Of a DNA stretch of 57,509 nucleotides, positions 49,774 to 57,509 are shown piece by piece. Numbering within the stretch: position 1 is the stretch's first letter; each line of letters opens with the position of its first letter. The stretch lies in assembly GCA_015065615.1 (NCBI GenBank), contig SVPY01000015.1, positions 1 to 57,509 on the forward strand, in the 5' to 3' direction. Both the position numbers and the translations under genes were made by a program. The notes beneath the pieces are model-generated. The model searched no databases. It saw only the letters and a list, made by a program, of their open reading frames with translations, and had not been told where the DNA came from. This stretch comes from Oscillospiraceae bacterium (GTDB lineage Bacteria > Bacillota > Clostridia > Oscillospirales > Acutalibacteraceae).

Positions 49774-52700
49774 TTATGGATTGAGGTTCTCCCCCGTCAA
49801 TAATTTGAGGGCGGTTTCCAGCACCGTGAGGGGCGGCTGGAAATTAAGCTTGATGCTTATATAGGGCTTGCTGCCTGCATTAACCAAAACTCTGCCCTTC
49901 ATACCCTGAATAAGCCTTGAAACCTTTTGCATATCGAAGGTATCGGCGTATAAAAGGAGATTGGTGTTCATCTGCTTTACTTCCCTGATATTTAAGGAAG
50001 AAGCGATATTTCGAAGCATGGCGATATCGATAAGACCCTTTACAGCCTCGGGCGGTTCGCCGAAGCGGTCAATAAGCTCGTCAACAACCTCCAAGGAATC
50101 CTCGAAACTCTTTATATCTGCAATTTTACGGTAAACGTCCAATCTTAAATTAGTGCTTTCGATATAGCTTTCGGGAATGTGGGCAGGCACCTGCATATCC
50201 ACTACGCACTCGGTATCTACCTTGGGCGGTTCTTCACCCTTTAAAAGGGCAACAGCTTCGTTTAAAAGCTTTAAATACATATCGTAGCCCACAGTTTCCA
50301 TGTGACCGTGCTGTTCGCCGCCTAAAATATTGCCTGCGCCTCTTATTTCAAGATCTCGCATAGCTATTTTGAAGCCGCTGCCGAACTCGGTAAACTCACG
50401 TATGGCACTAAGGCGCTTCTGTGCGATTTCGGAGAGGGATTTATCCTTTGTGAAAGTAAAGTACGCCCAGGCGCGGCGGTTGCTTCTGCCAACTCTGCCT
50501 CTTAACTGATGAAGCTGGCTTAAGCCCATTCTGTCCGCATTTTCTATAATAAGGGTGTTGGCGTTAGGTACATCCACACCTGTTTCGATAATGGTGGTGC
50601 AAACTAAAATGTCAATCTCGTGGTCAATAAGCTGGCGCCAGACTTCGCTTAGTTCCTTTTCCTCCATTTTGCCGTGACCTATACCGATTCTTGCCTCGGG
50701 AACACTCTCCTGAATTCTCGCGGCGGTCTGGCTTATTGAGGCTACGTCGTTATGAAGGTAATATACCTGACCGCCCCTTCTAAGCTCTTTTTTAATGGCG
50801 TCGGTTATAATTCCCGTATCGTGCTCCAAAACGTAGGTCTGCACGGGGTGGCGGTCGTGGGGAGCCTCCTCAATTACCGACATATCGCGTATGCCCGAAA
50901 GAGCCATATTTAAAGTTCGGGGAATGGGGGTAGCGGAAAGGGTCAATACGTCGGCGTTTTTACTTACTTCCTTTAAGGCTTCCTTCTGGGCAACGCCGAA
51001 GCGCTGTTCCTCGTCTATAATTACAAGTCCCAAGTCCTTGAATTTAACGTCCTTTGATACAAGACGGTGAGTACCTACCACTATATCAACAGAGCCCCGT
51101 TTCAATTTTTTCAAGGTCTCTTCCATCTGTTTTGGGGTACGGAAACGGGAGAGAAGGGCAACTTCAACGGGGAAACCCTCGGTTCTTTTTAAAACAGTTT
51201 GGTAGTGCTGCCAAGCTAAGATGGTGGTGGGAACCAAAATCGCGCACTGCTTGCCCGAGGTTACGCACTTGAAGGCGGCTCTTAAAGCTACTTCCGTTTT
51301 GCCGAAGCCTACGTCACCGCATAAAAGTCTGTCCATAGGTACCGTTGATTCCATATCGCCCTTAATCTCGTTGATACAGCGAAGCTGGTCCTCGGTTTCC
51401 TCATATTCGAAATGCGCCTCGAAATCCCTCTGCCACTCGGTATCCTCGGGGAAGGCGTAGCCTTTTAGCTGCATTCTTTCGGCGTAGAGCTTAATAAGCT
51501 GCTTGGCAATATCTTTAACTGCAGCCCTTACCTTCTGCTTGCTCTTCTGCCACTCAGCGCCGCCAAGGCGGTTTAATTTAATGCCTGCATCCTCACGGGG
51601 GCCGATGTATTTTGCCACCATATCAAGCTGAGTGATGGGCAGGTAGAGAGTATCGTTTTTTGCGTACCTTATCTTAATATAATCCTTGGTGATGCCGCGG
51701 GAATCTATTTTGTGAATACCCTCGAAAACGCCTATGCCGTGGGTGGAATGAACCACGTAGTCGCCCATACTAAGTTCCGAGAGGCTGTAAATTTCCTTGC
51801 TGTTTTTATCTTTTTTCTTTTTCTTCTTGGTGTCGGTAACTATATTCACCCTGCCGTGGGAAATTAAAACGAATTCGCTTGAAGGAATTTCGAAGCCCTG
51901 AGATAAAGTACCTTTTGTAACGGTTACCGTACCTTTATTTACCGTGGTGAAGCTTTCTAAGTAACCTGCAGGAATTTTCGCTTCTTTTAAATCGGCGGCT
52001 AAAGTTTGTGCCGCTCTTTCTGTACCTGCCAAAACCACTACTCTTAAATTTCTTCTTAAGAAGCTTTCCAAGTCCTCTTTTAAAATTTCAAGGCTTCCGC
52101 CCCAGGAGGAAAGCTGTTTTGCGGTCATATTTACTAAGGTTTTGGTGGGAATCTCGTAAGAGCCCCTTGCGAAGGTATCGGCGTGAAGGGAGGGGATTTC
52201 CTCCGCTTTCTTTAAAACGTACACCCAGTCCTCGGTGAATTTATCAAGGCCCTTACAGAGCACACCTTCAGAAAGCATATCCTTAATATCTTCGTTCCAC
52301 TGCCAGATTACGTTTTTTAGCTTTTCGCGGAGCTTACTGCCTTCGGAAAGCACTAAAATTGAGCCTTCCGGGGAGAAATAATCGAAAAGGGTGGCGTTTT
52401 CATCATAGATAAGGGAGATGAATTTATCTATGGATGAAATCTGTATACCCGCTTTTAGCTTCTCGCACTCCGCATTTAAAATCTGCTTTGCAGCGGGGGC
52501 GCTTTTGCCGCGAAGGGATGAAGCGATGTTTTCTATCTTTTTAATTAATTTTTCGTTATTTTCAGGGATAACCTCTCTGGAGGGAGTGATATTTACAAAG
52601 CTTAAGGAGTCGTTTCTTCTCTGGGTGTCGGGGTCAAAGTAGGAGATGGTGTCAATCTCGTCGCCCCAAAATTCGATTCTTACGGGCATATCAAGACCCG

Positions 52701-53250
52701 GAGGGAAGAAATCAAGAATACCGCCGCGTAAGCTGAACTGTCCCGTTACTTCTATCTGGTCAACTCTCTGGTAGCCGCAAAGAATCAAAGCGTCTATTAC
52801 GGTATCGGGGCTTATCTCTTTGCCTGCAGAGAGAGTTTTCAGGCGGTTTGTAAGTTCAATTTTAGGCATAGTGAACTGGCAGGCGGCCTCAACACTGCTT
52901 ATAACCACGTCTAGTTCCCCTGAAATAAGTCTCGTTAAAATATCAAGCCTCTGCCTTTCGTATTCGTGGGAGACGCCTGCGGTGTCCCTTAAGCTAAAGT
53001 CCCTTACCGGGTAGACTGCGGCTTTAAGCCCCATGGAAGTAAAATCCTCCAGCGCTTTTAATGCCTCGCTGTCCTCGGCGCAGAGCACCAGGGCGGATTT
53101 ACTCGTTTCCCTTAAAAGGGAATAGAGCACCGCGTTTTTGTGTACGGCGGTAACGCCCGTTAAAACTGCGGGAGTTTTACCTTTTTTGAAGGCGTCGCTT
53201 ATTTCTCTGTATTCAAATGAGTTTTTTAAAGCCTCGTGAATAAATTTCAT
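49774..53250 (-). CDS. mfd: Transcription-repair coupling factor
   Basis: The DNA translocase that removes stalled RNA polymerase at lesions and recruits UvrA. The 1158 residues have a UvrB-like N terminus (about 1-330), the RNA-polymerase-interaction domain starting MGDYVVHSTHGIGVFEGI (about 495-512), RecG-like helicase motifs LLCGDVGFGKTEVA (Walker A, about 650) and VIIDEEQRFGV (about 750), GRVGRSNRRAW (motif VI) and the C-terminal TRCF domain. Length matches Bacillus Mfd. It lies downstream of pth on the same strand, the usual Firmicutes order pth-mfd, but here the two are parted by 617 bp of repeat DNA instead of the normal short gap. Confidence 0.98.
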   Translation of the reverse strand: MKFIHEALKNSFEYREISDAFKKGKTPAVLTGVTAVHKNAVLYSLLRETSKSALVLCAEDSEALKALEDFTSMGLKAAVYPVRDFSLRDTAGVSHEYERQRLDILTRLISGELDVVISSVEAACQFTMPKIELTNRLKTLSAGKEISPDTVIDALILCGYQRVDQIEVTGQFSLRGGILDFFPPGLDMPVRIEFWGDEIDTISYFDPDTQRRNDSLSFVNITPSREVIPENNEKLIKKIENIASSLRGKSAPAAKQILNAECEKLKAGIQISSIDKFISLIYDENATLFDYFSPEGSILVLSEGSKLREKLKNVIWQWNEDIKDMLSEGVLCKGLDKFTEDWVYVLKKAEEIPSLHADTFARGSYEIPTKTLVNMTAKQLSSWGGSLEILKEDLESFLRRNLRVVVLAGTERAAQTLAADLKEAKIPAGYLESFTTVNKGTVTVTKGTLSQGFEIPSSEFVLISHGRVNIVTDTKKKKKKDKNSKEIYSLSELSMGDYVVHSTHGIGVFEGIHKIDSRGITKDYIKIRYAKNDTLYLPITQLDMVAKYIGPREDAGIKLNRLGGAEWQKSKQKVRAAVKDIAKQLIKLYAERMQLKGYAFPEDTEWQRDFEAHFEYEETEDQLRCINEIKGDMESTVPMDRLLCGDVGFGKTEVALRAAFKCVTSGKQCAILVPTTILAWQHYQTVLKRTEGFPVEVALLSRFRTPKQMEETLKKLKRGSVDIVVGTHRLVSKDVKFKDLGLVIIDEEQRFGVAQKEALKEVSKNADVLTLSATPIPRTLNMALSGIRDMSVIEEAPHDRHPVQTYVLEHDTGIITDAIKKELRRGGQVYYLHNDVASISQTAARIQESVPEARIGIGHGKMEEKELSEVWRQLIDHEIDILVCTTIIETGVDVPNANTLIIENADRMGLSQLHQLRGRVGRSNRRAWAYFTFTKDKSLSEIAQKRLSAIREFTEFGSGFKIAMRDLEIRGAGNILGGEQHGHMETVGYDMYLKLLNEAVALLKGEEPPKVDTECVVDMQVPAHIPESYIESTNLRLDVYRKIADIKSFEDSLEVVDELIDRFGEPPEAVKGLIDIAMLRNIASSLNIREVKQMNTNLLLYADTFDMQKVSRLIQGMKGRVLVNAGSKPYISIKLNFQPPLTVLETALKLLTGENLNP

Positions 53251-53289
53251 GTTCTTTCCTTTCGTTTAGGTGGGAAGGGGGGGATTTAA

Positions 53290-53866
53290 AATATATTATA
53301 TTGTAGCGGAGACCATTGGTCTCCACAAAAATTTTCGATAGGCTGATATATAACGCATCGTAGGTACAGACACGCCGCTGTGCAGTAACTACGAAGTAAT
53401 TTTACGGTTTCTGCAAGATTTGTGCGAATCTATATGGCGGCCACTGGCCGCCGCTACATTGTGTAAAAAATGATCGTAGGTACAGAACTAAAGCTTTGCA
53501 ATATTCACCTTATCATCTTACTCTCAAAGGGGAATCTAATGAAAAAAGGGTTGCAAACCGTAAGTGGCGGATTTTACAGTATTAAAAATCACACAACTTG
53601 TAGGGGCGACCATCGGTCGTCCGTCTAAACTTACTCTAATCTCACGGACTGCCAATAGGCGCATATTTCTTACGAAATGGCGTCGTAATTTCTTGCGAAA
53701 TTTCGTACGCCCTACAAAAACAACTCCGTTGTTTCGGACAGCAGTAAATGCTGTCACTACAGTGTGCGAGTTTTGCGCTTTTGCCGTAGGGGAGGGGTTT
53801 ACCCCCCTCTTTTGAAATTTATATGTATTCTTAAGGGTGCCCGCAAGGGACACCCCTACGGTGTGG
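53290..53866. repeat. Repeat-rich spacer between pth and mfd
   Basis: A 577-bp stretch without a gene. Members of the TGTAG palindrome family are at 53302-53324 (GGAGACC-ATT-GGTCTCC), 53435-53458 (inverted, GGCGGCC-ACT-GGCCGCC) and 53599-53622 (GGGGCGACC-ATC-GGTCGTCC). A related hairpin is at about 53834-53858 (GTGCCC-GCA-AGGGACAC type). The 100-bp unit at 53661-53760 and the 34-bp unit at 53616-53649 repeat sequences found at 49.4 and 49.7 kb. Hence both sides of mfd carry the same elements. Confidence 0.85.
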
Positions 53867-53867
53867 G

Positions 53868-54464
53868 TTATCTGTTATAAATATTCATTGCTTTCTCGAA
53901 GTCGCCGTCCATTATGCTTTCGGCGGCGCCTACGCACTTTTTGCATACCTCGTCAATTAATTTTCTGTCGCTGTCAATGGGCTTAGAAAGCACCCAAGCG
54001 GCTAAATCGTACTCGGGGTGGGGCTTTTTGCCCACGCCTATTTTGATTCTGGGGAAATTATCGCTGCTGTTTAAATCTATAATGCTTCTTATTCCGTTGT
54101 GACCGCCGCAGGAGCCTTTTTTTCTCAGGCGCATCTTGCCGGGGTCAAGGGAGATATCGTCGAAAATAACTATTACGTTTTCGGGTTTTATTTTATAGAA
54201 GTTCATGGCTTCCCTCACAGCTTCGCCGCTATTGTTCATAAAGGTAGTGGGCTTCATTAAAAGCACCTTTTTATCTTTATACTCAATTTCACCGATTAAT
54301 GCCTTGAATTTGATTTTATTTACTTTTACGCCGTATTCCTCTGCAATTTTATCTATAGCCGCAAAGCCTACATTGTGGCGGGTGTTTTCGTACTTATCCC
54401 CGGGGTTTCCAAGACCCGCGATAATATAATTATATTTGCTGTTTGCTTCCTTTTTGAATAACAT
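53868..54464 (-). CDS. pth: Peptidyl-tRNA hydrolase
   Basis: Releases peptides from prematurely dropped peptidyl-tRNA. The 198 residues show IIAGLGNPGDKYENTRHNVGF with catalytic His30, the KPTTFMNNSGEAV motif (about 71-83) with the substrate-binding Asn, and DDISLDPGKMRLRKKGSCGGHNG (about 101-123) with the catalytic Asp and basic patch. An extra 10 residues precede the usual start. The binding site is AAGG. It is the gene before mfd on the minus strand, a conserved Firmicutes neighbourhood. Confidence 0.97.
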   Translation of the reverse strand: MLFKKEANSKYNYIIAGLGNPGDKYENTRHNVGFAAIDKIAEEYGVKVNKIKFKALIGEIEYKDKKVLLMKPTTFMNNSGEAVREAMNFYKIKPENVIVIFDDISLDPGKMRLRKKGSCGGHNGIRSIIDLNSSDNFPRIKIGVGKKPHPEYDLAAWVLSKPIDSDRKLIDEVCKKCVGAAESIMDGDFEKAMNIYNR

Positions 54465-54529
54465 AATGGCACCTTTTCCTTTAATAAATTATATAAAATA
54501 AACCGTAAAATTTTTAAACATCACGATAT

Positions 54530-54551
54530 GGCGGGAAATTTAATCCCCGCC
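54530..54551. other. GC-rich hairpin without U tract upstream of ppdK
   Basis: GGCGGG (54530-54535) pairs with CCCGCC (54546-54551) around AAATTTAATC. The remainder of the 354-bp gap between pth and ppdK (54465-54818) is AT-rich, with CCCTTAAGGG at about 54577-54586 and the ppdK promoter. I see nothing coding there. Confidence 0.4.
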
Positions 54552-54700
54552 TGAAAGTCTTGTTATTAAGTTTAACCCTTAAGGGCTTTTGCAAAATAGA
54601 TTATCTCAGATTTTTCATCAGTTTTCAATAGTTTAGAGTAAGAAATTAATGAATTTATCGTAAAAAACTGAAAATATATTAACTTTTTGAAAATTAGGTA

Positions 54701-54729
54701 TTGGAATTTTTATAAAAATCTGTTATAAT
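54701..54729 (+). promoter_or_regulatory. Promoter of ppdK
   Basis: TTGGAA (54701-54706) and perfect TATAAT (54724-54729) with 17-nt spacing. The leader of about 80 nt contains a weak inverted repeat (TTGCGT ... ACGCAA). Confidence 0.7.
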
Positions 54730-54818
54730 ACTGTTGCGTTCATTAGAGCGCTGTTTTGTCACGCAAATTTATATTAAAAAACGGAGAAAATCCGTTAAAT
54801 TATTAGGAGGTTATTCCA

Positions 54819-57452
54819 ATGGGCCACAAGTATGTTTACCTGTTCAGCGAAGGCGACGGCAGCATGAGAGAACTTCTCGGCGGTAAGGGTGCTAACCTTG
54901 CTGAGATGACTCGTCTCGGTCTTCCTGTTCCTCAGGGCTTTACAATCAGCACAGAAGCATGTACTCAGTATTATGAGGACGGCAGAAAAATTAATGACGA
55001 AATTCAGCAGCAGATCATGGAGTACATCGTAAAGATGGAAGAGATCACAGGCAAGAAGTTCGGTGATAAGGAGAACCCCCTCCTCGTTTCCGTACGTTCC
55101 GGCGCAAGAGCTTCCATGCCCGGTATGATGGACACAATCCTCAACCTCGGTCTTAACGAGGAAGTTGTTGAGGTTATTGCTAAGAAATCCGGCAACGCAA
55201 GATGGGCTTACGACTGCTACAGAAGATTTATCCAGATGTATTCCGACGTTGTTATGGAAGTCGGTAAGAAGTATTTTGAAGAACTCATCGACGAGATGAA
55301 AGAAGCTAAGGGTGTAACACAGGACGTTGACCTTACAGCTGAAGATCTTAAGGAACTTGCTAACCAGTTTAAGGCTGAGTACAAGGCTAAGATCGGTGAT
55401 GATTTCCCCTCCGATCCTAAAGATCAGCTCATGGGCGCTATCAAGGCTGTTTTCCGTTCCTGGGACAACCCCAGAGCTAACGTTTACCGTCGTGACAACG
55501 ATATCCCTTATTCCTGGGGTACTGCTGTTAACGTTCAGATGATGGCATTCGGTAACATGGGTGACACATCCGGTACAGGTGTTGCATTTACACGTGACCC
55601 CGCTACAGGTGAGAAGAAGCTCATGGGTGAATTCCTTATGAACGCTCAGGGTGAAGACGTTGTTGCAGGTGTACGTACACCTCAGAAGATCGCTCAGCTC
55701 GCTGACGTTATGCCCGAAGTTTACGAGCAGTTCGTTGGCATTTGCAATACACTTGAAAACCACTACCGTGATATGCAGGATATGGAGTTCACTATCGAAG
55801 ATAAGAAGCTCTATATGCTCCAGACAAGAAACGGTAAGAGAACAGCTCAGGCTGCTTTAAAGATCGCTTGTGACCTCGTTGACGAAGGCATGAGATCTGA
55901 GCAGGAAGCTGTTATGATGATCGACCCCAGAAACCTCGATACACTTCTCCACCCCCAGTTCGACCAGAAGGCATTAAAGGCTGCTACACCTATCGGTAAG
56001 GGTCTGGGTGCTTCCCCCGGCGCTGCTTGCGGTAAAATCGTATTTACAGCTGACGACGCAGTTGCTTGGAAAGAGAACGGTGAGAAGGTAGTTCTCGTTC
56101 GTCTCGAAACATCTCCCGAAGATATCACAGGTATGAAGGCTGCTCAGGGTATCTTAACAGTTCGCGGCGGTATGACATCTCACGCTGCTGTTGTTGCCCG
56201 TGGTATGGGTACTTGCTGTGTATCCGGTTGCGGCGACATCAAGATGGATGAAGAAAACAAGCAGTTCGAGCTCGCAGGTAAGGTTTACCATGAGGGCGAT
56301 TGCATCTCCATCGATGGTACAACAGGTAACATCTACGACGGTATCATCCCCACAGTTGATGCTACAATCGCCGGCGAATTCGGCAGAATCATGGCTTGGG
56401 CAGATAAGTACAGAAGACTTAAGGTTAGAACAAACGCTGATACACCTACAGATGCTAAGAAGGCTCGTGAGCTCGGCGCTGAAGGTATCGGTCTTTGCCG
56501 TACAGAGCACATGTTCTTCGAAGCAGACAGAATCGCTGCTTTCCGTGAGATGATCTGTGCTGATACAGTTGCTGAGAGAGAAGCTGCTCTTGAGAAGATC
56601 CTTCCCTACCAGCAGGGCGACTTCGAGAAGCTCTATGAGGCTCTTGAAGGTAATCCCGTTTGCATCCGTTTCCTCGATCCTCCTCTCCATGAGTTCGTTC
56701 CCACAGAAGATGCTGACATCGAGCTCCTCGCTAACGCTCAGGGTAAGACAGTTGCTGACATCAAGGCTATCATCGATTCTCTCCATGAGTTCAACCCCAT
56801 GATGGGTCACCGTGGTTGCCGTCTCGCTGTAACATATCCCGAAATCGCTGCTATGCAGACTAAGGCTGTTATCCGCGCTGCTTTAAACGTAAAGAAAGCT
56901 CATCCCGATTGGAACATCGTTCCCGAGATTATGATTCCCCTCGTAGGCGAACTCAAAGAGCTCAAGTACGTTAAGAAGGTAGTTGTTGCTACAGCTGACG
57001 CTGAAATCGCTGCTGCAGGTTCCGATATGCACTACGAAGTTGGTACAATGATCGAAATCCCCAGAGCTTGCTTAACAGCTGACGATATCGCTAAGGAAGC
57101 TGACTTCTTCTGCTTCGGTACAAACGACCTTACTCAGATGACATACGGCTTCAGCCGTGACGACGCCGGTAAGTTCCTCACAGCTTACTACGATGCAAAG
57201 ATCTTCGAGAACGATCCCTTTGCTAAGCTCGACCAGACAGGTGTTGGTAAGCTTATGGATATGGCTCTCAAGCTCGGTAGACCCGCTAACGAAAAGCTCC
57301 ACGTAGGTATCTGCGGTGAGCACGGCGGTGACCCCAGCTCCGTAGAATTCTGCCATAAGATCGGCCTCGACTATGTATCCTGCTCACCCTTCCGTGTTCC
57401 GATCGCTCGCCTCGCTGCTGCTCAGGCTGCTATCAAATATGGGGAGGACTAA
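54819..57452 (+). CDS. ppdK: Pyruvate, phosphate dikinase
   Basis: Interconverts PEP + AMP + PPi with pyruvate + ATP + Pi. In anaerobic Clostridia it mainly runs towards pyruvate and ATP, or gluconeogenically. The 877-residue protein has the ATP-grasp N-terminal domain (GGKGANLAEMTRLGLPVPQGF, about 23-43, split at a glycine loop), the phospho-histidine His455 in GGMTSHAAVVARGMG, at the same number as the Clostridium symbiosum enzyme, and the PEP-binding barrel with the catalytic cysteine in GICGEHGGDPSS (about residue 832). The binding site is AGGAGG. Codon choice is strongly biased towards C-ending and GCT/AAG codons, so expression is probably very high. Confidence 0.98.
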   Translation: MGHKYVYLFSEGDGSMRELLGGKGANLAEMTRLGLPVPQGFTISTEACTQYYEDGRKINDEIQQQIMEYIVKMEEITGKKFGDKENPLLVSVRSGARASMPGMMDTILNLGLNEEVVEVIAKKSGNARWAYDCYRRFIQMYSDVVMEVGKKYFEELIDEMKEAKGVTQDVDLTAEDLKELANQFKAEYKAKIGDDFPSDPKDQLMGAIKAVFRSWDNPRANVYRRDNDIPYSWGTAVNVQMMAFGNMGDTSGTGVAFTRDPATGEKKLMGEFLMNAQGEDVVAGVRTPQKIAQLADVMPEVYEQFVGICNTLENHYRDMQDMEFTIEDKKLYMLQTRNGKRTAQAALKIACDLVDEGMRSEQEAVMMIDPRNLDTLLHPQFDQKALKAATPIGKGLGASPGAACGKIVFTADDAVAWKENGEKVVLVRLETSPEDITGMKAAQGILTVRGGMTSHAAVVARGMGTCCVSGCGDIKMDEENKQFELAGKVYHEGDCISIDGTTGNIYDGIIPTVDATIAGEFGRIMAWADKYRRLKVRTNADTPTDAKKARELGAEGIGLCRTEHMFFEADRIAAFREMICADTVAEREAALEKILPYQQGDFEKLYEALEGNPVCIRFLDPPLHEFVPTEDADIELLANAQGKTVADIKAIIDSLHEFNPMMGHRGCRLAVTYPEIAAMQTKAVIRAALNVKKAHPDWNIVPEIMIPLVGELKELKYVKKVVVATADAEIAAAGSDMHYEVGTMIEIPRACLTADDIAKEADFFCFGTNDLTQMTYGFSRDDAGKFLTAYYDAKIFENDPFAKLDQTGVGKLMDMALKLGRPANEKLHVGICGEHGGDPSSVEFCHKIGLDYVSCSPFRVPIARLAAAQAAIKYGED

Positions 57453-57509
57453 TCTGTACTTCAGTTTTAAGGTTAATTTCGACCAAGCAGAAGCATACAG
57501 AAAATCAAC

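Noticed and set aside
54795-55763. 322-codon frame antisense to ppdK
   Set aside because: A shadow of a highly codon-biased gene; Cys/Val/Leu-rich nonsense composition, no start signals. The same holds for antisense frames in the fusion gene (12548-13135, 13310-13822) and in purL.

Overview
The window reads as chromosomal DNA of a low-GC, Gram-positive, anaerobic Clostridia-type bacterium, probably a gut or rumen member of the Oscillospirales/Ruminococcaceae side. This is an inference, not a measured placement. It rests on strong AGGAGG-type ribosome binding sites, textbook sigma-A promoters (TTGACA-17-TATAAT), tRNA genes with an encoded CCA, AT-rich codons, a pyruvate phosphate dikinase of the clostridial type, DegV and SdpI proteins, and many genes for plant or mucus glycan breakdown. 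No rRNA, phage, insertion sequence or CRISPR array is present.

Layout. 1-4.4 kb: a minus-strand operon (RlmD, metallo-hydrolase, inositol-phosphatase-like protein, NSS transporter) ending in a terminator, with the first 12 codons of another gene at the left edge. 4.5-7.9 kb: plus-strand antiporter, MgtC-like protein and DegV. 7.9-11.9 kb: an AraC-type regulator fused to a beta-propeller, a DUF1861-like propeller protein and glycerate kinase. 11.9-25.7 kb: an accessory catabolic island. It holds a rhodanese lipoprotein, a rare sugar-isomerase/acyl-CoA-synthetase fusion, a divergent FAD oxidoreductase, two amidohydrolase paralogues, an unrecognised 626-residue protein, a glutaminase-A/DUF4965-like protein, an OPA-like MFS carrier and a cohesin-like membrane-anchored surface protein.

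25.7-27.6 kb: tRNA-Arg(ACG) and its terminator, then an intricate array of GTGAAGT units separated by mini-hairpins and leading into a four-helix-bundle (S23/IVS-type) gene, followed by an sdpRI-like pair whose promoter is flanked by two perfect palindromes. 27.6-31.6 kb: araA-araD followed by two unrecognised membrane-protein genes. 31.6-44.4 kb: tRNA-Val(GAC), a UroD/MtaA-like protein, a family 2 glycosyltransferase, long-form PurL, alanine racemase, a GNAT protein, a GH78 rhamnosidase and small exported unknowns. 44.4-57.5 kb: housekeeping genes secA, a glycerol-1-phosphate-dehydrogenase-like gene, mfd, pth and ppdK. The spaces around mfd are packed with dispersed palindromic repeats, including a 100-bp element present twice with one mismatch.

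How it fits together (inference): arabinose (AraA/AraD), rhamnosides (GH78) and other glycosides are processed to central intermediates, with glycerate kinase and PPDK feeding the glycolytic pool. The two regions most likely to be undescribed biology are the catabolic island around the isomerase-ligase fusion and the GTGAAGT hairpin array with its S23-type protein.
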